DNA of 64,000 nt from an uncultured Cohaesibacter sp. (GTDB lineage: Bacteria; Pseudomonadota; Alphaproteobacteria; Rhizobiales; Cohaesibacteraceae). Both the position numbers and the translations under genes were made by a program. The stretch lies in the NCBI RefSeq assembly GCF_963682185.1, contig NZ_OY821667.1, forward strand, positions 4,229,501-4,293,500, read 5' to 3'. Each line of letters starts with the position of its first letter. The first letter of the stretch is position 1. Under the pieces are notes generated by a model that was not told the DNA's origin, did not search any database, and saw only the letters and a list, made by a program, of their open reading frames with translations. Of the stretch, positions 9,551 to 18,980 are shown in pieces.

Positions 9551-11233
9551 ATGTCCCGCCTTTTTCGCAGTATTTCGAGCCGCCTCTATGCGCTCGTTGC
9601 CTTCTTTGTTTTGTCCTTTTTGGTTTTACTGGGCTACCAGCTGGTAAATCTGGATACCAACCTGAATGGTTTCAAGCGCCATGAAATCCAGAGTGTCGTC
9701 GATGCCGCCTATAATGTCGCGGATACTTTCTACAAGAAAGCCCAAAGTGGTGAATTGACTGAGGAAGAAGCTCAGCTCAGAGCCAAGACTGCTCTTCGAG
9801 GCATGAAATATCAAGGCAAGGATTATGTTTTTGTCTATGATGAAACCGGCATGAACCTTGTTCACCCGGCCAAGCCGCAAAGTGAAAATACCAACAAGAT
9901 GCAGTCGCAGGACGGCAACGGCAAATATCATGTCAGGGAGTTCATCGAGAAGGCAACGCAGAATGGCGAAGCTTATGTCGATTATGTCTGGAAAGATGCG
10001 AATGGCGCCTTTCACGACAAGATTTCCTTCGTCAAGAATTTTCGCGCCTGGGGCTGGATTCTCGGCTCTGGTGTGCTGTTGGAAGATGTCCAGCAGGCCT
10101 TCTGGAAAACGGCCAAGATTTCGGGCCTGATCGCCTTGTTGCTGGTCGCGGTAGCCGGTGGCTTCGGCTTTTTCCTTGCCCGTTCGATCGCGCGGCCCAT
10201 TTCCCTTCTTAATCAGGATATTGTGGCCATTGGCGATAACAATCTCGAGATTGAAATTGCCGGGCAGAACCGAAATGACGAAGTCGGCGCCATGAGCCGG
10301 GCCGTTGAGGGCTTCCGTGTAGGCGCTATTGAACGTCAACGCCTTGCGGAGCAGGAAAAGGTCAACAATGCAGAAAGCGTTCGCAAAGCCGAGCGCGTTG
10401 CCGAACTGATTGCGATGTTCCGGGAAAGCGTCGGACAGAGCCTTGGCGCCGTCGCAGTTCAGATCGATGAAATGGAACATGCGGCAGACAAATTGGAAGA
10501 AATTGCCAGCCAGACCGAAGACAGTTCTTCGCAGGCTTCTGCATCCAGTCAGGATGCGTCCGCCAACGTCCATTCGGTGGCCTCTGCTGCCGAAGAGTTG
10601 ACCGCCTCTATCAACGAAATCATGCAGCAGGCCGTCCGCAGCAAGGAAGTCGTGGCCGTGGCGACCGAGGATACCAAGATCTCCAACGGCAAGGTTGCCG
10701 AGTTGGATGATGCCTCCCGCAAGATCGGCGAGGTGGTTAGCCTTATTCAAGCCATTGCTGAACAGACCAACCTGCTGGCCCTTAACGCCACCATCGAAGC
10801 CGCGCGCGCCGGAGAAGCAGGCAAGGGCTTTGCTGTTGTGGCCGCCGAGGTCAAGGAACTAGCGAACCAAACCTCTAAAGCCACTGAAGAGATCAGCAGC
10901 CTGATCAATGCCATTCAGACGTCAAGTGGTGAAACGGTGGAGTCTATCGCCAAGATTGCCCGCGTCATGGAAGAAGTCGACGGCTACACTTCAGCGATTG
11001 CAACCGCTGTGGAACAGCAGGGCGCGGCAACGGGCGAGATTGCCACCAACGTGCAGCAAGCAGCAGACAGCACGCATTCTGCCTCCAGCAACATGCATCT
11101 GGTGTCTGAGAAAACGGCCCAGACGACGGAATCTGCGCATCTTGTCAAAGGCGCTTCTGGCGAGCTTAACAAGAGTGCTGACTCTCTTAAAAAGAATATC
11201 GAGAAATTCCTTGCGGATGTTTCGGCGGCCTGA
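9551..11233 (+). CDS. Methyl-accepting chemotaxis protein with single Cache (sCache_2) sensor
   Basis: 560 residues. A membrane segment at about 12-32 is followed by a periplasmic sensor of about 150 residues with the sCache_2 signature ([17 protein letters not shown], then YVDYVWK and WGWILGSGV). A second membrane segment lies near 190-210, then HAMP, then the coiled-coil signalling domain with the hairpin tip [19 protein letters not shown]. sCache receptors often sense small organic acids; the ligand here is unknown. There is no C-terminal CheR/CheB tethering pentapeptide. Transcribed alone, ending in a strong terminator. A related receptor is encoded at 14606-16345 on the other strand. Confidence 0.92.
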   Translation: MSRLFRSISSRLYALVAFFVLSFLVLLGYQLVNLDTNLNGFKRHEIQSVVDAAYNVADTFYKKAQSGELTEEEAQLRAKTALRGMKYQGKDYVFVYDETGMNLVHPAKPQSENTNKMQSQDGNGKYHVREFIEKATQNGEAYVDYVWKDANGAFHDKISFVKNFRAWGWILGSGVLLEDVQQAFWKTAKISGLIALLLVAVAGGFGFFLARSIARPISLLNQDIVAIGDNNLEIEIAGQNRNDEVGAMSRAVEGFRVGAIERQRLAEQEKVNNAESVRKAERVAELIAMFRESVGQSLGAVAVQIDEMEHAADKLEEIASQTEDSSSQASASSQDASANVHSVASAAEELTASINEIMQQAVRSKEVVAVATEDTKISNGKVAELDDASRKIGEVVSLIQAIAEQTNLLALNATIEAARAGEAGKGFAVVAAEVKELANQTSKATEEISSLINAIQTSSGETVESIAKIARVMEEVDGYTSAIATAVEQQGAATGEIATNVQQAADSTHSASSNMHLVSEKTAQTTESAHLVKGASGELNKSADSLKKNIEKFLADVSAA

Positions 11234-11275
11234 TGGGCGCCAAGGCAGCAAAAAGATTTCAAACAAGAGCCCAAG

Positions 11276-11306
11276 GGAGTGCGGTTTATCACCGCGCTCC
11301 TTTTTG
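11276..11306 (+). terminator. Intrinsic terminator after the first chemoreceptor gene
   Basis: Arms GGAGTGCGGT (11276-11285) and ACCGCGCTCC (11291-11300) pair over 10 bp with one G-T wobble. The loop is five bases and a TTTTTG tract follows. This is a classic intrinsic terminator 43 bases after the stop. Confidence 0.8.
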
Positions 11307-11342
11307 TTTGGAGCCGCATTCAAGCGTTGAGCGTTTGTCAGC

Positions 11343-11960
11343 CTAAAGGCCGAAATAATCCTTGATACCGGAGAGAGCATTTTCCATGGCAACGGCAGCC
11401 AGCAGCATGCCCATCACTCGACTGATGACACTGGCACCATTTCTGCCGATCACCTTCTGTGCATAGCTTGCCACCAACAGCAGAGCGGCGGTGATCAGAA
11501 TAACGCTGAGCATGAGCCCTGTTGTAATCATCTGCTGGGTGATGGGAAATTTCGAGTTTTCCGTCAGCAATACTGCAGCCAACATCGCTCCGGGACTCGC
11601 TATGGAGGGAATGGCCAGCGGATAGACTGCCAGATCATGCGCGTTTTTGAGTTCCAGCTCCGCTTCGGGTTTGCCTGGGCCAAAAATCATGGTCAGTGCA
11701 AACAGAAACAGCACGATGGCACCGGAAATCTGAAAGGCTGGCAGCGGAATACCAAGAGAGGTCAGGATAACTTCCCCCGCAATGACAAAGAAACAGAGAA
11801 CGGCAGCGGCCACAGTGCAGGCCTTTATGATGACCTGTCGACGTGCTCGCCCATCCATGCCGGAGGTTACTGACATGAACACGGGAATTGTCCCGATTGG
11901 GTCCACAACAGCAAAGAAACTGACAAAGATTGAAATCAGGCGAGGATAGTCTAGGTCCAT
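11343..11960 (-). CDS. MarC family integral membrane protein
   Basis: 205 residues with six hydrophobic segments, matching the MarC/UPF0056 family. The N-terminal VDPIGTIPVFMSVT motif, GAIVLFLFALTMIFG, and the central AVYPLAIPSIASPGAM are all typical. Function is not settled; early reports linked marC to antibiotic resistance, but later work did not support it. The gene converges with the chemoreceptor to its left, and the receptor terminator sits between them. Confidence 0.88.
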   Translation of the reverse strand: MDLDYPRLISIFVSFFAVVDPIGTIPVFMSVTSGMDGRARRQVIIKACTVAAAVLCFFVIAGEVILTSLGIPLPAFQISGAIVLFLFALTMIFGPGKPEAELELKNAHDLAVYPLAIPSIASPGAMLAAVLLTENSKFPITQQMITTGLMLSVILITAALLLVASYAQKVIGRNGASVISRVMGMLLAAVAMENALSGIKDYFGL

Positions 11961-12201
11961 TGGCGTTCTTTATCGAGAGCGGAGCCTTTGCGGCCCTGCG
12001 GTGTTGCAAGGGATATGGTGACCACCGTCCGGCATGAAGCCTTGGTAAAAAGGCTGCATGCATCGGGCGCAGACAATGCTCAACGCATACGAATATAGGA
12101 TTGTTCATTGAAAACGGGGCAATGAACGGCAATTAAACAGGGTCTCAAGAGACGTGAGGTCGCATTTTGCGCTACCAGTTGGCCAGATCCTGTCTCATGT
12201 C

Positions 12202-12234
12202 TTTATGCCGGCCAGTGTTTTTATGCCGGCCAGT
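12202..12234. repeat. Short 18-bp-period direct repeat at the tldD 3' end
   Basis: The 15-mer TTTATGCCGGCCAGT occurs at 12202-12216 and again at 12220-12234. The second copy touches the tldD stop codon. It looks like a small slippage duplication and has no evident function. Confidence 0.6.
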
Positions 12235-13733
12235 CAGGTGCGCGTGCCGCCAACCGTAATGCCGTCGATCCTCAAGGTTGGCTGGCCAACTCCCACCGGC
12301 ACGCCTTGGCCCTGCTTGCCGCATGTGCCAATGCCCGTATCCAGTTCCATGTCGTTACCGATCATGGAAATGCGCTTCATGGCTTCCGGGCCGTTGCCGA
12401 TCAGGGTCGCGCCTTTGACCGGCGCACCGACCTTGCCGTCTTCAATGAGATAGGCTTCCGTGCAGGAGAAGACGAACTTGCCCGATGTAATATCCACCTG
12501 ACCGCCGCCGAAATTCACCGCATAAATGCCGTTCTTGACGGACTTGACGATTTCTTCGGGCTCGTGCTCGCCCGCTTCCATGATGGTGTTGGTCATGCGT
12601 GGCATGGGCAGATGTGCATAGGACTGACGGCGCCCGTTGCCGGTCGAGCTGGTGCCCATCAGGCGACCATTCTGCCGGTCCTGCATGTAGCCAACCAGAA
12701 TACCATCCTCAATCAGCGTTGTGCGCTGGGAAGGGGTGCCTTCGTCATCGATATTAAGTGAGCCGCGCTTGCCACGAATGGTCCCGTCATCCACCACGGT
12801 AACGCCCTTGGCGGCGACCTGTTGGCCCATCAATTCGGAAAAGGCCGAGCTCTTGCGCCGGTTGAAGTCTCCTTCAAGGCCATGGCCGACGGCTTCATGC
12901 AGCAACACGCCGGGCCAGCCGGGGCCAAGCACCACATCCAGTTCGCCAGCCGGAGCGGCAACGGCTTCCAGATTGACCAGAGCCTGCCGGATGGCTTCGT
13001 CTGTGGCGTTGCGCCAACCGCCTTCAAGTCCATTGGCCTCCAGGAAGAATTCATAGCTGTTGCGTCCACCAAAGCCGTGGCTACCCGCTTCCTTGCGGTC
13101 GCCTTCGCCCACGACAACGGAAACGTTGAGCCGCACCAGTGGACGGACATCTTCAAACCATTGCCCGTTCGGGCGCAGAATGCCCACGCGCCGCCAGTTA
13201 CCAACCAGCGAAGCGGAAACCTGCCGCACGCGCGGATCCTTCTCGCGGGCATAGGCGTCGATTTCTTCCAGCAGGGCGATCTTCTTGCCAAGGGCCAAGT
13301 CATCCACGGGGTTGAAACCGCGATAGATGGTGTGGTTTGCTTTGGGGGGCGCCATATCCCACACGCCTTCATAGCCATCGGCTACGCCGCGCACTGAGGC
13401 CGCTGCACGCCGGATCGCGCCCATATTGAGCTCGCCCGAATGAGCATATCCGGCCATTTCACCCGCAACAGCCCGCAGGCCAAAGCCCTGTCCGGTATCA
13501 AAGGCGGAGCTTTTGAGCCGTCCATTGTCAAAGACGAGGCTTTCCGATTGGGTCTGTTCGAAAAATAGTTCGCCGTCATCAGCGCCATGCACGGTATCGG
13601 CCAGCACCTGTCTCACCTGATCTTTATCGAGCCCGTAACTTTCGAGCATATCCTTGCCTTCGCCCTTGATGAGACTTGAGGCAGGCGAAATCGCCTGAAG
13701 GGAAGCTGGCAAAGTCGTTGATAAAGAATGCAT
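12234..13733 (-). CDS. tldD: Metalloprotease TldD
   Basis: 499 residues, slightly longer than the usual 480 because of an N-terminal extension; a start at an internal ATG is possible. The zinc motif HEAVGHGLEGD (HExxxH type) is present near residue 275, together with FDNGRLKSSAFDTGQGFGLRA early on and the GYMQDRQNGRLMGTSSTGNGRR region later. TldD and TldE form a cytosolic heterodimer that degrades unfolded peptides and, in enterobacteria, matures microcin B17 and processes CcdA. No natural-product genes lie nearby, so a housekeeping role is likely. The partner pmbA ends at base 263 on the other strand. Confidence 0.93.
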   Translation of the reverse strand: MHSLSTTLPASLQAISPASSLIKGEGKDMLESYGLDKDQVRQVLADTVHGADDGELFFEQTQSESLVFDNGRLKSSAFDTGQGFGLRAVAGEMAGYAHSGELNMGAIRRAAASVRGVADGYEGVWDMAPPKANHTIYRGFNPVDDLALGKKIALLEEIDAYAREKDPRVRQVSASLVGNWRRVGILRPNGQWFEDVRPLVRLNVSVVVGEGDRKEAGSHGFGGRNSYEFFLEANGLEGGWRNATDEAIRQALVNLEAVAAPAGELDVVLGPGWPGVLLHEAVGHGLEGDFNRRKSSAFSELMGQQVAAKGVTVVDDGTIRGKRGSLNIDDEGTPSQRTTLIEDGILVGYMQDRQNGRLMGTSSTGNGRRQSYAHLPMPRMTNTIMEAGEHEPEEIVKSVKNGIYAVNFGGGQVDITSGKFVFSCTEAYLIEDGKVGAPVKGATLIGNGPEAMKRISMIGNDMELDTGIGTCGKQGQGVPVGVGQPTLRIDGITVGGTRT

Positions 13734-14040
13734 GGTGACCCCGCGGTTATGATTACAATTGTGTGACTATACTTATTCTAGACATAAGACCCTTGGCGAC
13801 CAATATCCAGTTAAAGAATTAAATAATAAAAATTTCTTCGCTTAATGGCCTGTGGAAGCAACATATATGGGTGAAATAAATATGTCTGATTTTTGATGAA
13901 TGTTGCTGCAGATAAAAATTAAACCATGAATTAACCAAGTTTCTGTAAATTCGTTAACCATGAGGCTAACCATGCGCAAAGTGATGAGGGCAGGGCAATC
14001 CAGACCTGAATTATAAAGCGCCGACAAAAGGAGTGTAGCC
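13734..14040. promoter_or_regulatory. AT-rich divergent intergenic region, tldD / EF-hand gene
   Basis: 307 bases between divergent genes. It carries several TTAACC elements near 13920-13975, including two close copies with a following ATG triplet. The spacing between TTAA-type halves is 8 bases, not the 7 expected of a CtrA box. Promoters for both genes are presumably here, and the EF-hand gene has a good AAAGGAG ribosome-binding site about 8 bases before its ATG. Confidence 0.4.
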
Positions 14041-14484
14041 ATGATTAGCGGTGCATCAAGCTACATGCCCATTTTCCGTATCAGCAACACCAATGCAGTT
14101 GGTATGATGATCGAGAAATATGATCTGGATAAATCAGGTGATCTGGATATCGATGAAGCGCAAAATGTTCCCATTCTCAGCCGCGCGAATTTTGAAACAG
14201 CCGATAGTTTCGGCGATGGCAAGCTGACTGAGAAGGAATTCATGACCTATCTCGATCAGATGAAAATGGAAGTGGCTCAGGGCAATGCGACCAATCCGAT
14301 GACTTTGCTGCTCGGCGGGTCTGCGATCACAGAGGATGTTTTCTCCGAGATCGTTTCTGAAGTGGCGGACACCGAGAGCAAACAGACGTTCATAGACTAT
14401 ATGTTGCATCTGACGCAGGAATATGAAACTGCGATGAAAACATCTGAGAGCGAAGAAGGCTCAAACGTAGATCTATCGGCCTGA
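14041..14484 (+). CDS. Small EF-hand calcium-binding-like protein
   Basis: 147 residues, acidic, with no signal peptide or membrane segment. The first EF-hand loop is canonical: DLDKSGDLDIDE has Asp at positions 1, 3, 7 and 9 and Glu at 12. A second loop, DSFGDGKLTEKE, keeps positions 1, 5, 6 and 12 but has Phe at position 3, so it is likely weaker. The remaining 75 residues are helical and match no family I recognise. Function is unknown. It sits between tldD and a chemoreceptor; the shared terminator downstream separates it from the latter. Confidence 0.75.
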   Translation: MISGASSYMPIFRISNTNAVGMMIEKYDLDKSGDLDIDEAQNVPILSRANFETADSFGDGKLTEKEFMTYLDQMKMEVAQGNATNPMTLLLGGSAITEDVFSEIVSEVADTESKQTFIDYMLHLTQEYETAMKTSESEEGSNVDLSA

Positions 14485-14527
14485 TTGTCTGCGTGTTGTC
14501 CGCAAATTATTTGCTCGGATGAAGAAG

Positions 14528-14570
14528 AAAGCCCCCGTTTTGATCCATTGAGATCGGCGGGGGCTTCTTT
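14528..14570. terminator. Bidirectional terminator between EF-hand gene and chemoreceptor
   Basis: AAAGCCCCCG (14528-14537) pairs with CGGGGGCTT (14558-14566), with T-rich sequence beyond each arm. It lies between the two convergent stop codons and can serve both strands. Confidence 0.7.
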
Positions 14571-14605
14571 AGTTGCCATCAAGGTCAACGAATGGAGACT
14601 GCCGG

Positions 14606-16345
14606 TTAAGCGGCTTTCGCGCCACTTTGTCGATTTTGATCGCGAATGGTCGAAAGGAACGCATCTACCTGTTGCGAGAGATTGGCAATCTGAGTTTCCA
14701 GATCTGCTGCATGGATTGACATATCGTCGGCAGCCTGATCATTCTCCAGAGCCAGATCGTTGAGTGCCTCGGCATTGTCGGTCACCTGAAGACTGTTCTG
14801 GGCTGCTTCGGATATGCTGCAGCTGATTTCCTGCGAAGCTGCGCCTTGTTGCTCGACAGCAGAGGCGATGGTGCTGGAAATTCGGCTGAGCTGGCCAATT
14901 GTGCCATCCACATGCTCAATCGCAACCACAGCATCGGAGATGGTGTGCTGGATGGTGTTGATCTGCTCGGCAATCTCTTCGGTTGCCTTGCCTGTCTGGG
15001 AAGCCAATTCCTTCACCTCAGCGGCGACGACAGCAAAGCCACGTCCCGCCTCGCCAGCACGCGCCGCTTCAATGGTGGCATTGAGCGCCAGCAAGTTTGT
15101 CTGTTCTGCGATATCCTTTATGAGGCCGACAATCTGTCCTATAGCCTTGGATGATTGCGACAGGGAGCCGATCACATTGGTAGCCTTCTGCACTTCATTC
15201 ACGGCCGTGCGGGAATAAGCGTTGGTCTCGTCGATCTGGCTGGCGATTTCTGCAATGGAAGTCGTCATCTCTTCGGACGCACCCGCAACGGTCTGTACAT
15301 TACTGCTTGAGGCAGCCATGGCTTCAGAGATCGACTTGACACGGTCGCTATTTTCTTTTGAGCGCGTGGCCAACTGTTCGGTCTGGTGGCCAAAGCCGGT
15401 TGCCGCATGAGCCACTGTCTTGATGATCTGGCTGACGGAGCTGTCGAAGCGGTCCGCCATATCGAGCAACATCTGGCGTTGCTGCTCTTCGCTATGCAGC
15501 TTTTGCTCAGCTTGTTCCCGTTCCATGGTTTTTCTCTGGCGTGCACCATCACGAAAGACAATCAGGGCGCGGCCAAGCGCACCGATCTCGTCACCGCGCT
15601 CGGTGTTTGGAATATCGACGTCCAGATCCCCACCAGCAAGCTTGCGGGTTGTCTGCACAGCTTTGCCAAGGGGCCGTGTGATGGAAAAGGCGGTGAGCGT
15701 GGAAAGAATGACGATCGTTAGCGCAATGAAGCCTGCTGACAACAGCAGCTTTTTGATCTCGTGCTGAAATACCGCATTTACATCATCAAGATAAACCCCG
15801 GTCACGATGATCCAGCCCCAAGGATCGAACATTTCGACGTAGGACATCTTTGGTGTGGCGCTTGCTTCACCCGGTTTGGGCCAGACATATTTAAGCGCTC
15901 CTGAGCCCCGTTTTTGGGCAATCTCGACAAAGTTACGGGTTGTATAGACCCCGTTTATGTCTTTGGTGCCCATTACATCCTTGCCAACAAGCTCTGGATC
16001 GAACGGATGCATCAGCATATGGCCGCTGGTATCGATAATAAAGAAATAGTTGCCGCCATCATAACGCATCATGGAAATGGCTTCCCTAGCGCGCTGCTGA
16101 GCTTCTTCCTGCGTCAAATGACCGTTCAGCGCCTGATCTCTGAATTTCTCCGCGATGCCTTTGGCGGATTCAACAAGATGCGCCAGTTCTGTCTCCTTAC
16201 TGGTCATCAGATCGTCGTTGGAGGAAAGACCAGACTGCAAAGTTAAAGCAGCGATGCCAATAGCCGAAAGCAAAACGATATAAAAAATTTTTGCTTTAAT
16301 TGATGTCACCCATTTCGGCAATAATGAGAACTGTTTGGTGGACAT
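14606..16345 (-). CDS. Methyl-accepting chemotaxis protein with single Cache (sCache_2) sensor
   Basis: 579 residues. Membrane segments are near 17-37 and 185-210, bounding an sCache_2 periplasmic sensor with [25 protein letters not shown] and [17 protein letters not shown] follows, then the signalling domain with the [23 protein letters not shown] tip (split here for length). The overall plan matches the receptor at 9551-11233, but the sensor is diverged enough to expect a different ligand. It converges with the EF-hand gene. Its promoter must lie in the very AT-rich region to the right. Confidence 0.92.
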   Translation of the reverse strand: MSTKQFSLLPKWVTSIKAKIFYIVLLSAIGIAALTLQSGLSSNDDLMTSKETELAHLVESAKGIAEKFRDQALNGHLTQEEAQQRAREAISMMRYDGGNYFFIIDTSGHMLMHPFDPELVGKDVMGTKDINGVYTTRNFVEIAQKRGSGALKYVWPKPGEASATPKMSYVEMFDPWGWIIVTGVYLDDVNAVFQHEIKKLLLSAGFIALTIVILSTLTAFSITRPLGKAVQTTRKLAGGDLDVDIPNTERGDEIGALGRALIVFRDGARQRKTMEREQAEQKLHSEEQQRQMLLDMADRFDSSVSQIIKTVAHAATGFGHQTEQLATRSKENSDRVKSISEAMAASSSNVQTVAGASEEMTTSIAEIASQIDETNAYSRTAVNEVQKATNVIGSLSQSSKAIGQIVGLIKDIAEQTNLLALNATIEAARAGEAGRGFAVVAAEVKELASQTGKATEEIAEQINTIQHTISDAVVAIEHVDGTIGQLSRISSTIASAVEQQGAASQEISCSISEAAQNSLQVTDNAEALNDLALENDQAADDMSIHAADLETQIANLSQQVDAFLSTIRDQNRQSGAKAA

Positions 16346-16778
16346 AGTCTAATCCTGAAAATTGATTAAGCAGATTTACTTATTGTTGAAGTAGGAAATT
16401 TGCTTGTTGGATGGTGTAGACTATTAGTCATTATATAAGTTAAAAAATATGTAATTGTTATATTTCTCAATTTATATTTGAAACTATTTCTTTTATGATT
16501 GGTGTTGGTAATATAAAAATATTTTACCTATTGTTTTTTTGGTAAAATTACTGAAAATTTGGGAAGAAATTCTTTTTTCATTTGTAGGTCTAGTCTGCGG
16601 CGTCATTGATTGCTTCGAGGCATTAGGCTTGATTTCATGCGGTCTGGTGAGCACACTGCATTTCGGCCCGATTCTAGGCGCTCGACGCCATTTGCCATTC
16701 TGCCCTAGCTGAACGCCGGACAGTGCTCTTCGCATGAACGGCCGTTGCATGAGTGGGGCAAGCCCGCAATGACCATAT
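16346..16778. promoter_or_regulatory. Very AT-rich divergent intergenic region, chemoreceptor / mutY
   Basis: 433 bases, markedly AT-rich from about 16365 to 16600, between divergent genes. It should hold both promoters. I see no clear operator, repeat or small gene. Confidence 0.4.
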
Positions 16779-17915
16779 ATGGACCATATAAAGGACCAGA
16801 CCGCGTTGGATGATAAGACCATTGTGACCGATCCTGCCTGCAAAGAGACTGCCGCCGCAGATGCATCCCTGCTTCTTGAATGGTATGACCGACATCACCG
16901 CACGTTGCCCTGGCGTACCGCGCCGGCGGATGCTGCGCTTGGCGTTTTGCCTGAGCCTTATCACGTCTGGCTGAGCGAAATTATGCTCCAGCAGACAACG
17001 GTGGGAGCGGTGAAAGACTATTTTACGGCATTTCTTGCGCGCTGGCCCACGGTTACTGATCTGGCGGCCGCCGATGAAGACGACATCCTGAAGGCGTGGG
17101 CGGGGCTTGGCTATTATTCCCGTGCTCGCAATCTGCACAAATGCGCCCGCACCGTGGTGGACGAGTATGGCGGACGCTTCCCCGAAACAGTCCCCGAGCT
17201 GAAATCTCTGCCCGGCATCGGCGATTATACCGCTGCGGCCATTGCTGCCATTGCCTTTGATGAGCCGGTGGCCGTGGTCGATGGCAATATCGAGCGCATC
17301 ATCGCGCGCCTTTTTCGCATAGATGAAGCGCTGCCCGCCGCCAAGAAGCCGATCAAGCAGAGGATGGGCGACCTCACCCCGCAAGAGCGCCCGGGGGATT
17401 TCGCGCAAGCCATGATGGATCTGGGGGCCAGCCTTTGCAGCCCCAAAAAGCCAGCCTGTGCCCTTTGTCCCTTTACCGGTGCTTGCGCTGCCGAAGCCGT
17501 TGGCGATATGGAGCGTTATCCGGTGAAAGCACCCAAGAAGGAAAAGCCGACCCGTCGCGGTGCGGCCTTTCTTATTCGGCGCAGCGATGGGGCTCTCTGG
17601 CTGATCAAGCGACCGGGGAAGGGCCTGCTGGCGTCCATGGCAGCCGTACCAACCACCGACTGGTTTGACAAAAGGGCCGGTGAGGGATTCGACCCTGCAA
17701 CCGCGCTTGAAAAGGCTCCTGACGGGCTCGCATTCAAAAAGAAGACGGGACAGGTGACCCACACCTTCACCCATTTCCATCTCTTGCTGGATATCTATGA
17801 AGCAGCAAGCGATGATGCGAGGCCCACGCCAGAGGGGTGGTGGTCAACTCCGCAAAGCATCAAGGGCGAAGCTTTGCCGACCATCTTTCGAAAGGTCGTG
17901 GAGTTTGTTCCATGA
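16779..17915 (+). CDS. mutY: A/G-specific adenine DNA glycosylase MutY
   Basis: 378 residues. MutY removes adenine mispaired with 8-oxoguanine. Visible features are LPWR, the EIMLQQTTV helix, the helix-hairpin-helix LPGIGDYTAAAI with catalytic Asp in VVDGNIERI, and the iron-sulfur loop with Cys spaced C-x6-C-x2-C-x5-C (CSPKKPACALCPFTGAC). A NUDIX-like 8-oxoG recognition domain fills the last 130 residues. The stop overlaps the next start in an ATGA, so the GNAT gene downstream is coupled. Confidence 0.95.
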   Translation: MDHIKDQTALDDKTIVTDPACKETAAADASLLLEWYDRHHRTLPWRTAPADAALGVLPEPYHVWLSEIMLQQTTVGAVKDYFTAFLARWPTVTDLAAADEDDILKAWAGLGYYSRARNLHKCARTVVDEYGGRFPETVPELKSLPGIGDYTAAAIAAIAFDEPVAVVDGNIERIIARLFRIDEALPAAKKPIKQRMGDLTPQERPGDFAQAMMDLGASLCSPKKPACALCPFTGACAAEAVGDMERYPVKAPKKEKPTRRGAAFLIRRSDGALWLIKRPGKGLLASMAAVPTTDWFDKRAGEGFDPATALEKAPDGLAFKKKTGQVTHTFTHFHLLLDIYEAASDDARPTPEGWWSTPQSIKGEALPTIFRKVVEFVP

Positions 17916-18385
17916 TAAAGGGAGCAAGGCAGCGTCAAGCGGATGATCCGGCGCTGGCCGATATTCTGGCTCTGATCCAGAGGAGCTTTGCCTATATGGA
18001 CGGGCGCATCGATCCGCCCAGCTCCATGCTGGCGCTGACCATCGCCGATATCGCTCGCCAATGCGAGAGCGGCGAGGTCTGGTCCATCGGCGCTCCGGTG
18101 AAAGCCTGCGTTTTTCTCACCAGAAAGCCCGATTGCCTTTATCTGGGCAAGCTGGCGGTTGCTTCTGAAGCACGTGGGCAGGGGCTTGGCGCGCAGTTGG
18201 TTGAGATTGCCGCGCAGAGAGCGCTTGCGCTGGGCTATCACACACTGGAATTGCAAACCCGCATCGAACTGGTCGAAAATCACCAGATCTTCGCTGCCCT
18301 CGGCTTCATCAAAACCGCTGAGACCGCCCATTCGGGGTATGATCGCGTCACCTCCATCACCATGCGCAAATCAATCGGTGCCTGA
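17912..18385 (+). CDS. GNAT family N-acetyltransferase
   Basis: 157 residues from the ATG that overlaps the mutY stop by four bases (ATGA). A longer frame opens at 17837 inside mutY but the family match begins after the chosen start. The acetyl-CoA binding motif reads SEARGQGLGAQLVE, preceded by YLGKLAVA. A C-terminal ALGFIKT strand-helix is typical of the fold. The substrate is unknown. Overlap with mutY suggests co-translation but does not by itself imply a DNA repair role. Confidence 0.82.
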   Translation: MIKGARQRQADDPALADILALIQRSFAYMDGRIDPPSSMLALTIADIARQCESGEVWSIGAPVKACVFLTRKPDCLYLGKLAVASEARGQGLGAQLVEIAAQRALALGYHTLELQTRIELVENHQIFAALGFIKTAETAHSGYDRVTSITMRKSIGA

Positions 18386-18463
18386 TGAGTAGCCCTGTTG
18401 GTCCTCTTTTTGCGGGGCGAATACCACGCTCTTCCGCCTTCCTGCCTGTTGAAAGGATCTTGT

Positions 18464-18814
18464 ATGCCAGACCGTTTCGCCAAAACGCCCAAGCCGCCCT
18501 ATTATGCCGTGATCTTCTCCAACCAGCTCAGGGATGAGCATGAAGGCTATGAGGCGATGGGCGATGCCATGTATAAACTCGCCCTTGAGCAGCCCGGTTG
18601 CCTGGGGGCAGAAAGCACCCGCGATGGTGCTCTTTTCGGCATCACCGTTTCTTACTGGAAAGATGAGCAAAGCATCCTTGACTGGAAGCGCAATGCCGAA
18701 CATCTGGCTGCCCAGCGCTACGGGATCAAGGATTGGTATGCCCATTACGAACTGCGTGTGGCTAAGGTCGAGCGCGACTATTCCGGTCCGGAAGGCAGAG
18801 GAGAAGGGCTCTAG
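18464..18814 (+). CDS. Antibiotic biosynthesis monooxygenase (ABM) domain protein
   Basis: 116 residues from the ATG at 18464, which has GAAAGGA about 8 bases upstream. The match is to the ABM ferredoxin-like fold: YYAVIFSNQL, a helix, CLGAESTRDG, and ISYWKDEQSILDWKRNAEH-type residues (here VSYWKDEQS). Despite the family name, most such small proteins are of unknown function or act on quinones or haem. The gene lies 78 bases after the GNAT gene on the same strand and may belong to the mutY transcript. Confidence 0.78.
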   Translation: MPDRFAKTPKPPYYAVIFSNQLRDEHEGYEAMGDAMYKLALEQPGCLGAESTRDGALFGITVSYWKDEQSILDWKRNAEHLAAQRYGIKDWYAHYELRVAKVERDYSGPEGRGEGL

Positions 18815-18980
18815 GGCTCACCGATGCGCTGCTGCGTGGCTGTGAAAAATCCGTGGGATCGTAAAAGCGGTAATTGTCTTTGGATTATTTTCTGACTAAA
18901 GTCAGGTAAATTGAAGTGCCTGATAAGGCTGCCCTCGCTAAGGGAGAGCCAGAAGACAAGTTAGCAAGGGAGTCATCAGG

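Noticed and set aside
13920-13975. TTAACC pairs upstream of the EF-hand gene as CtrA sites
   Set aside because: The halves are again separated by 8 bases; the repeat is noted but not called a CtrA box.
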